Assembly (NCBI GenBank): GCA_947396885.1 | Contig: OX377204.1 | Span: 49,153,139 to 49,217,138, forward strand | Source: Heligmosomoides polygyrus polygyrus | Lineage: Eukaryota > Nematoda > Chromadorea > Rhabditida > Heligmosomidae | Direction: 5' to 3' | DNA length: 64,000 nt | In this document: piece after piece, positions 56,571 through 64,000 of the stretch | Layout: each line of letters opens with the position of its first letter | How positions within the stretch are numbered: the stretch's first letter is position 1 | The notes under the pieces: model-generated | Seen by the model: only the letters and a program-made list of their open reading frames with translations | Told to the model about the DNA's origin: nothing | The model's database searches: none | Translations under genes and position numbers: made by a program

Positions 56571-58601
56571 TTTATTAATAATCAATTAATAAAGTTTTGA
56601 CGCAAATAAATCAATTAAATAAATATTTTTTAGGCATGGCAACGACATGGCAACGCCCTGAGCACCGCTTCTTCTACGGAAAGAAGACGTCATTTGAATT
56701 TGAATATATCTAATAAAAAATTAAATAGTTGTTGTATATGGATCTTACCGAAAGTTAGCCTTCAATTTGTAGCAGGGAAAAAATCTGGCCTTTTCTGAGC
56801 AACCTTTCATCCAATCAGGTGGAGTGATTTTCCTGGAATTTTTCTTGGAATTTTGTAAAAGCAGAATGTATCCTGAACAAGGCTACAACTGAAGCTGAAA
56901 CTAGAGTTCGCAACAGCACAGATTTTATTTAGCACTTGTTCAAAAAAATCAAGTCTTACCTATGCGGTCTTCCCTGCGATCCGGTGAGGTCATGCTCAAC
57001 CTTTTTCAAAAATAAGGATTTTTCTACCTAAACGGAAAGATCTCTAGAGCTGGCATGTAGTTTCACCAATCCTTGACTGACACATAATTAAAAAATAGCT
57101 TATCTGGAGCTATTTTCGATGTGTTCAAGGAGGATGGATCACTGGTCGATTGCTCGTCAAATGTGTTTGGAAGGTGCTATACCTGTGCTTTGTTCAACCG
57201 GTCGTAACTCGCTCAATTTTGAGAGTTATGCAAATGCAGGTGACATTCAAAAAACTAGACGAATTTCTCTTTCCGATGATCGCAAAAGCGCCTTTTAAAA
57301 AAGGCATCTTCATGCGTGGCCGGGGGATGCGATTTTTGCTCGAAAAAATTGGAGTGATTTAACAAAAGCGGACATAACTCGCTTACTTCTAAAAGTTTTG
57401 CAAATGAGGGCGGCATTCGGAAAACTAGAACAGCTCTTTTAAGTGCATGTATCCGCAATCTGCGGCCTCGCAGGAAGAAGAGGTCTTACGAAGTTGCCGG
57501 CATTTAAACGATCACAACTCATTTATTTTTGAGAGATGTGCAAATGCGGGCGGCATTCGGAAAACTAGAGGAGATTCTCCCTTTGATGATTGCAAAATCG
57601 TCTATCAAAAAAGGCATCTTCATGCGCAGCCGGGTGAATGCGATTTCTCTGCGATTTTTGCCAAAAATCGCAGAGAAATCGTACCCCCGGCCGCGCATGG
57701 AGATCATTTTTAGAAAATTTGATTTTCCATCCATAAGATAGAGAATTTGTTCTAGTTTTCTTACAGCCGCCCACATTTGCAAAGCTCTTAGAAATAAACG
57801 AGTTATGTCCGTTTTTGTAAAATCACTTCAATTTTTTCGAGCAAGAAACGCATCCCGCGGCCGCGCATGAAGACGCCTTTTTTGAATGGCGCTTTCGTGA
57901 TCATCAGAAAGAGAATTTCTTCTACTTTTCTGATTGCCACCCGCATTGGCATAACTCTCAAAATTGAGCGAGTTACGACCGGTTGAACAAAGCACATGTA
58001 TAGCACCTTACAATCACGTCGACGAGCAATCGACCAGTGATCCATCCTTCTTGATCACATCGAAAATAGCTCCAGATAAGCGACTTTTTATTATGTGTCA
58101 GTCAAAATTGAGCTTTTGTGAAACTACTGCCAGCTCTAGAGATCGTTCCGTTCAGGTAGAAAAAGCTTTATTTCTGAAAAAATTGAGCATGACTTCACCT
58201 GATCGCAAGGAAGACCGCATAGATAAGACTTGTTTTTTTTTTCGAACAAGTGCTAAATAAAATCTGTGCTGCTGTGAACTCTAGTTTCAGCTCCAGTGGT
58301 AGCCTTGTTCAGGGAACATTTTGCTTTTGAAAAATTCCAAGAAAAATTCCAGGAAAATCACTCCACCTGATTGGATGAAAGGTTGCTTAGGAGAGGCCTG
58401 TTTTTTTTTCCTGCTACAAATTGAAGGTTAACTTTCGGTAAGACCCATATACAACAACTATTTAATTTTTTATTAAATACATTCAAGTCCAAATGACGTT
58501 TTCTTTCCGTAGAAAAAGGGTGTTGCCATGTCGTTGCCATGCCTAAAAAATCTTCATTTAATTGATGTCAAAACTTTATTAATTGATTATTAGTAATTAT
58601 T
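56571..58601. repeat. 2.0-kb palindrome P2 (foldback element) with internal ~165-bp tandem units
   Basis: The arms mirror around 57,660, where GATTTTTGCCAAAAATC forms the centre. The outer ends TAATAATCAATTAATAAAG (56573) and its complement (about 58600) match. Intermediate anchors also match: TTTAGGCATGGCAACGACATGG near 56630 versus 58530, and GAGCTATTTTCGATGTG near 57107 versus 58050. Within the arms, units with CTTCATGCG(C/T)(G/A)GCCGGG, GGCGGCATTCGGAAAACTAGA and CATAACTCG recur. The CATGCGCGGC module also occurs in palindrome P1. No transposase is seen. Confidence 0.85.
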
Positions 58602-58816
58602 TTATTATTATATACAGACCTCTGCTTACAAAACTTGCCAAAGAACCATCCCTCTGAGAAATATTCTCCTTCGGAACCATGTCGAAGTGCTACCCCCCTC
58701 CCCACCTTGAGCCAAAGTACCATCCCCCCCCCCCTGCGACTCTCGCACGCTGGAGCCTGCCGAAGGCTCTCTATCGAGGGAGATCCGTGGGGTTCATATA
58801 TGGCCTTTTTCATAAT

Positions 58817-58922
58817 ATCGCTCACCCCGAGCGACGCCTAATGATATGCTCCCATATCGATCGGGCGGCGCGATGGAATCGATATGGGTGCATTTCATTC
58901 GGCGTCGCTCGGGGTGAGCGAT
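58817..58922. repeat. 106-nt hairpin with perfect 22-bp outer and 11-bp inner stems
   Basis: 58817-58838 (ATCGCTCACCCCGAGCGACG...) pairs perfectly with 58901-58922. Further in, CCCATATCGAT (58851-58861) pairs perfectly with ATCGATATGGG (58878-58888) around a 16-nt loop. Pairing continues weakly outside both ends. The 12 nt between stems do not pair well, giving an internal bulge. Confidence 0.85.
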
Positions 58923-59580
58923 GGTATGACAAATGCCTATAGCTATTTCAAACGCCTATAACGTTTCAAGTGGGAGGGGGGCAGTCGTTCGGTACACCGT
59001 GCTGCCCGCCGCCCTATTTGGACAAGCTTGCTGCTCTCGAAACCATCGTTAATTGGCGTGACGTCGTCCAAAAACCTAACAACTGATAGCAGGCGATTGG
59101 GAAGCGCATCTCGGGGAACTCTGGAGTCATTTTCCAGTCGGTTCGGTTACGGAAGCCGTTGAGGAAAGGAGAACGTCGCTCTTCTCTCTAGATTCTTTCA
59201 ATTTTCACCACAATTCTTCAAATTTTCGCCTCAACTAGAGACTGGTGATTCCGGTCAGTTCTACATTGGTGGGACCAGAAGGAAGCCTTGGCGCTGCAGC
59301 TGAAAACTCTATTGTTCCAAATGTGGTGAAAAGGTTCTGACTCTTGTCTCAAGAACGATAAATAAATAAATCAGTTCGGGATAGAGATGCAAGGCCAAGG
59401 GAAGTGATTAGAAATGCAATGCCTCCATGTGAAGGCAGGGACCCGGACATCTTGTCCTCTGCGCGCCCCTCCCTCGCCCCTTTCTGAGGGCGGTGTATCC
59501 AGCGACTCTCCGCCCGTTCCAAGTCACCATTCGAGATCTCACTCAAACTCTCATGATGGATCCCGCATAGAAAAGATGCC

Positions 59581-59780
59581 GGATCTATCCTAGTCAGAGG
59601 GGCACCGTTAGAAAAGCGAAACAAGTATGAACGTTGAGACCTCTGCTGGCTAGGAAATCACAAAGAGGTGTCCTCTCATAGGCCAGTTCACGGTTTTGTC
59701 ACTGTGAACTAGTTTGCTTTTAGTTTTGACGCCGTTGTCAGAGTCAGATCGGAGTGCCCCCCCCCCACTAGGATAGATCC
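59581..59780. mobile_element. MITE E2 with perfect 8-bp target duplication
   Basis: GGATCTATCCTAGTC at 59581 and the complement ending at 59780 are flanked by AAGATGCC on both sides (59573-59580 and 59781-59788). It is 200 bp long. The terminus is the same as E1, with a C-run just inside the right end as in E1. Confidence 0.9.
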
Positions 59781-59789
59781 AAGATGCCT

Positions 59790-61380
59790 CTCGTCCTACC
59801 CTTCATCTCCGATAGAGTCATTATAGAACTTCAAAGAGCTGTTGTAAGGGCACGACCGCAGTAGGGCGTTGCGTTTGTAAGTATTCGTAACAACGGCATC
59901 ATAGCTCGGAATAAGCTCTACGATTAGAGGTGGCCTTTGGAAATCTGCCCATGGTTGGAGTTTAGGCGATTGCTCAAACGTTGGAGCAATTTATGAGATC
60001 GAGTGCTTGGGATGTAGCACTAGACACCTCAGAGAAACGAGAAGGACTATTGCGGTACGAGTAAGGCAACATTTATCAAGTAAACGGCGTAGATTGCGAA
60101 CCGACCCACTTTCAAGCATAGTATTGGTGTGCATAAGGGAAACGACTTTGAGGTGAAATGTCCCATTGTGGCCGTTGTAGGAGATATTTAGGCAAGAAAA
60201 GCGTTGAAGGCATTCTGGATTTTCACAAGAAATTCAGTGTTCAACAATAAAAATGAGTGTTTTTCTGCAACAAGTACTTTCTGCCCATCGGCAACACTGG
60301 TATGCAATATACCCCACTCACCCTTTCGGTGAATTCATTTGGTGAGTTCGTTTCTCCCACTTGGCCCCTCCATTGTGTTCGTATGGTAGGTCCAAAATGC
60401 TAGGGTAGTTAAGGCGCGGTGCAGTAGAGCGCAAGTAAAACTGATGCACCATGCTCAGGCAAAACGAGAAGACAAGAAGACAAAACGTCAGGCCCTACTA
60501 AATAAAGTCTCATCTAAAAGCCTCGTGTGCAGAAATCATAACTAACAACTAACTAACAAAATGCCGAAGTTTGGAGAAGAGCTTGATGAAGCGCTCGCTA
60601 TTAGACTAGCATAAGAGCAAGGAGCTCAGCAAGACTCCGAATTGGAGACACCAGCTGGGGAAGCAATGTATGTCCAGAGATTCAGTGACAAAGCGAGGGC
60701 GAATATGCATTTTAAAGGCTTGAGACCAAACCTTCACCACATATCTGTACCGGCAAAAATGTAGGCTAAATTGTTGGAAACGGAAGCCCTGCATTGCGAT
60801 CCGAGCCTAATACTAGTTCGGAGCACACCGAGGCCATGTCGTCCTCCCCCCCCCCCCCCTCGTTTCTCAGCACTCCGACAATGTAGTGTCTCTGGCAGTC
60901 GACGTATGTACAATCATGCGTCGCCTTTACAACGGAACATCGTTCTTTAAACGAGCAAGGCTGTGTGCAGTCACGTCGACATCAGAAGCATTAGAACCTT
61001 GAAATACAGGGCCGGCCCCGGTATGACTCCGCCAGTTGCGTGCTGGGAGGGTCGTAGTTCTATCGTTCCGGCGGCAAATCCAGTTAATGAAGTCCAGCAA
61101 ATTCAATAAATATTTTTGTGTCCAATTATTTATCGTCTGCCTATTTTTTGCTATTTCTTATTTATTTATTTCTCAGTGACTTTATTTTCGTCCTACATAA
61201 GTGGCCCGTCCTATCCGAGAAAGCTCCATACCATTCGTTTTTGTTTCCTTTTCTTAGTGGATATTAGCTATTGGTTGCATAGCCAATTTTACGCCTATTC
61301 TGTTTTTCCCGCTTGGCTGCAATAAACTACCGCACCGGAAACCCTTCCCAACGGGTGATCGGAGAATCCCACCCATTTTT
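59790..61380. other. no recognisable gene
   Basis: A frame from 60561 (MPKFGEELDEALAIRLA, stop, then readable again) has a faint gag-like look but no motif I can name. A C-run lies at about 60846-60859. Otherwise no feature was seen. Confidence 0.35.
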
Positions 61381-61407
61381 AATAACAGGTAAAGACGATA
61401 AACGTGC

Positions 61408-61617
61408 ATGCGACGCAGAATGACTGCTCGAGTAATGTCAACGATGCGTTTAAGAAGTCCGATATTTGCGAGCGCGTGCTGTCCACCAAGTGTCACTGGA
61501 ATTGCTGACAAGACTACATTAATAGAACGTGCGCCAGTAGAAAACTCAGGTGACTTGCCCAGCTTCTTCTGTTTCTCTGTTGTGCCAAGACAGGCTCCAG
61601 CAAGGAAACTGCACCAG
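61408..61617 (+). CDS. candidate first coding exon of an unknown gene
   Basis: A 70-codon open segment begins at ATG 61408, 19 nt after an acceptor with a good nematode tract (CCATTTTTAATAACAG ending 61388), and ends at the strongest donor I saw in the window (CACCAG then GTAAGT, 61617/61618). The N-terminus is rich in Arg, Ser and Met and poor in acidic residues (MRRRMTARVMSTMRLRSP), as in mitochondrial presequences. I do not recognise the family and found no convincing next exon. The antisense strand is also open here, which weakens the case. Confidence 0.3.
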
Positions 61618-61980
61618 GTAAGTGGGCTCGCTCGAACCTCACACAGCCAGCAGAAATGAAAAAAAGTGACGGCTTTGAAACAGTATTACTACTGTGGCAA
61701 TCAAATCGGAGTGCAAAAAAACACGCGTCTAAGGAGAGTCTTAATCTGTCCCGTAATTGCTCGTTCGCTAGAACCGTCCCTAATTAAAAGAACTAAAGAC
61801 TGAGTACGATACGTTGCCTCAAACTGTACTCATTACGTGATGAACCTGAAGTGCTGACATGTGCTAAAGTGTTAATAAGCCCTTCAAAGGTTACTTATGA
61901 AATTACATATTACGTCCTCCTCGAAGAAGTGGCAACATGAAGTAGCTGGCAGATCAGGCGGACTTCTATGCCTGCTCAAT

Positions 61981-62330
61981 CAGGGGTGTGCGTAATTACG
62001 ATTTACGATTTACGATTTTACGATTTACGGTGATTTTTGGCAAATTTTTTACGATTTACGATTTATGACATTTTGGGTCGTAAATCGTAAATTTTCGTAA
62101 ATGTGATCTTCGGTCCACGGATGAGAAAGGTCCACATATAACGTGATATAATTCGGATTATGACGATGTACCCACTTTTAAAGACTTTCCTCATAGCTCG
62201 TTGCTATTACCTATTTACTTTTTTATGTTCAGCTGTGGCGCTGTGACAGAAAAACGCAGCATTGTGGATGGGTCGCTCTAGTTAATTTCTGGCAATGGAA
62301 CTGGGCTTTTCTGGTCGCACTCTAGCACAA
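61981..62330 (+). mobile_element. hAT-like left end, sister of element F
   Basis: CAGGGGTGTGCGTAATTACGA at 61981 is followed by a TTTACGA cluster (61995-62105) and then sequence homologous to the first 300 bp of F (AAATGTGATCTT, GTACCCAC, CATAGCTC). No matching right terminus was found before 64,000, so the copy is truncated or runs past the window. Confidence 0.65.
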
Positions 62331-62990
62331 CATCTCACATTCGAATTGCCTGAAAGCATTTCGTTCCAGTCCACAGGAAAACATGAAAATTCTCCTTGCA
62401 CTGGAATGGAGATGATCACTTGCTGAACCATGTTCTATGCTGCAACCACCGCCTCGTCAACTTGTAACTTTTTCACTTGTTCACCACATAGACGACTCTT
62501 TCCAATGCACACGAGTAGAACTCATGAAGGGCCATCAAGGAATATTGGACTTGATTGGAGGCTGTGGAGTAACAGCTAAACTGTTGGAAAGAGTAAAACA
62601 ATCATGTTTCAATCTGGTTATCACTGCACGTCATGGCGCGGAGTTTATTCACATTTGAGGTGCACCTTAAGCAAAACGTCTGACATTTTCATGATAAAAG
62701 TGAAAAAGTTTGACACTTTTAGTCTCGTTTTCAGTGGTTTGATTGAGGCTGTTGTGTTCGCCCTATGCGATCCGTTCAGAATGCTAAAGACTGGGCAAAA
62801 GATACGATGGCGTTTGTTACAAAGGTAGCGGAGAGCAGGACTGGTGAATGCAAGCCGTCATTAATTAGTAATGAAATATTTTGGAGTTTCCGAAATTTGA
62901 CCAGTGCAGACAAACCTGCGAGCGAAGTAAATGCCAAAAGTAATTACCTGGTATCGTCGAACATTCCAGAAGTTGTGCTTGCCTTCAAAA
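62330..62990. other. possible exon fragments, unresolved
   Basis: A plus frame at 62437-62658 (MKGHQGILDLIGGCGVTAKLL within it) and a segment after TCTCGTTTTCAG at about 62736 (GLIEAVVFALCDPFRMLKTG, then a GT after CAAAG) look somewhat exon-like. I could not join them in phase or recognise them. Confidence 0.2.
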
Positions 62991-62994
62991 ATGA

Positions 62995-63225
62995 TAAAGG
63001 ACAAAGCACGACGTTAACCAGTTCCTGTTTGAGATGCGCCATCCATTCTTTCTACCTCTGTGGGATATCATAGAGGTTATTTGAGCGTGGGTTTGCCTTA
63101 TAGAATGAATTGCGGTCGCCGCCGATGTAGAGGTCAGTGCTTTATCCTTCCCACACAAATCAGGTACCAATTCACAACCCAGCAGGTATGGAACACTTGA
63201 CTGCCCGTGGTAGGACTGTAATCAA
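62995..63225 (-). mobile_element. SINE-like repeat, copy 5
   Basis: GATAAAGGACAAAGCAC, GATGCGCCA, GTGGGATATCATAGAGG, AGTGCTTTATCCTTCCCACAC and GGTACCAATTCACAACCC follow the order of the 14.7 kb copy. The tRNA-like head is lost. Confidence 0.55.
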
Positions 63226-63229
63226 GAAC

Positions 63230-64000
63230 TCCTATTCTGGAGCATGCAATAGCCATCCTCCTCCGACTTCCCTACCATGTGTTCCCCTATACGTTTAAAA
63301 TGCACCTTGTACGAATCAGTTAAACCACTATCAATTCAAACTGCACCTTTCTTCTCTACTTTACTCCTAAAGAATGCCACAAAAATATCTTCTTTTATAA
63401 TTTCAAGTCAAAAATCCGACTATGATGAGTGTCCAAAAATGTGATCATACTCTGTCAATCGTCACACAATTCCTTCCCGTCTGCTACAAAAATGCTGTTG
63501 GGTACACTTCAAGACGTGGGAAGGCTTAGAACTTTAGGTGTGTCATACCATAGAAATGTGCCATGCGTTCACTCAGTAGGGGATGCTTGTTGGATTATTT
63601 GTGCAAATACTGTTTTCGTCGAGTTGGCCAGCGATCAAATTATTTTTTTTTGTTTTTGGATAGAATGGTTTTTGTTGATTTATTCGGAGTTGTTGCGGTT
63701 GTTTCTACAAAATCATAGTTTTATATGCAAGCCAATGGCTAGTAGAATGATGAACATTTTTGATCGTCCAAGCAGTGTAAGCTTTTTATTCGGGCACCCT
63801 GTATAGGCGCCTTTTAAGATAGTGTTTTTGAACAAGTGGTTTTTGGTCCTGCAAAAACTTGCCCAGCTTGATTTGAAAGGTGCTGTTTGATTTTAATGGC
63901 TTCCATCTTAATTAGAAAACTGTCCAGCTCGAGCTGAAAATGTCCCAACAAAACGTAGCTTCGATTAGGTTCTACATAATGGAAAAAACAAGGAGATTAA
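63230..64000. other. no recognisable gene
   Basis: AT-rich DNA. TTTTTATTCGGGCACCCTGTATA near 63785 resembles the outer end of some mariner/pogo-type elements, but no partner end is visible in the window. Confidence 0.35.

Noticed and set aside
60561..60760. Gag-like fragment of an LTR retrotransposon
   Set aside because: Only a vague resemblance; an in-frame stop, no zinc knuckle, protease or LTR nearby.
61995..62105. TTTACGA repeats as an interstitial telomere
   Set aside because: The nematode telomere unit is TTAGGC, and the same array occurs at the left end of a hAT-like element at 50.47 kb.
1..64000. CRISPR arrays, operons with ribosome binding sites, phage or plasmid genes
   Set aside because: The split genes, splice signals and eukaryotic transposons show a nuclear eukaryotic sequence; no spacer-repeat arrays were seen.

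Overview
The window looks like nuclear DNA of a clade V parasitic nematode, most likely a hookworm-type strongylid. The evidence is short introns (about 39-82 nt) beside kilobase introns, trans-splice-type acceptors next to start codons, many decayed RTE retrotransposons, Tc4/Tc5-like and mariner transposons, and fragments of Penelope-like elements. The organism call is inference from sequence style; no search was run. Most reading frames in the window are chance or transposon-derived.

Only two cellular genes are well supported. (1) On the minus strand near 7 kb, two exons (7216-7070 and 6857-6711) encode a complete DM zinc finger of the doublesex/MAB-3 class, a sex-determination type transcription factor. 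(2) On the plus strand from 42,077 to 53,360, twelve exons encode a full BROX homologue: a BRO1 domain and a C-terminal CAAX box (CSIS). Its introns are packed with transposons; the last coding exon lies 4.8 kb beyond the previous one. A third, weak candidate is a first exon at 61,408-61,617.

Layout: 1-170 tail of a Penelope-like ORF; 4.6-5.7 kb RTE fragment; 6.7-7.2 kb DM gene; 11.4-18 kb Penelope-type end sequences, a SINE and an RTE fragment; 21.6-23.0 kb Tc4/Tc5-like element B; 23.7-25.6 kb 5' half of an RTE carrying a small GC-rich insert; 27.3-28.3 kb element C; 29.3-33.1 kb a mariner split by an RTE that is itself split by element A; 35.0-37.4 kb a long palindrome; 37.5-38.5 kb AT-rich repeats; 39.3-40.9 kb another RTE fragment; 42.1-53.4 kb BROX; 55.0-55.5 kb two abutting GC-rich MITEs; 56.6-58.6 kb a second long palindrome; 58.8 kb a near-perfect hairpin; 59.6 kb a MITE with perfect 8-bp target duplications; 62 kb a hAT-like end.

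The main unusual signals are these. A family of foldback elements (A, B, C) duplicates TCA/TGA on insertion, carries tRNA-like A/B boxes pointing inward in its terminal repeats, and in two copies retains a related acidic reading frame. There is a datable three-level nested insertion. Hammerhead-ribozyme-like motifs recur at Penelope-type ends. Two kilobase palindromes share a module.
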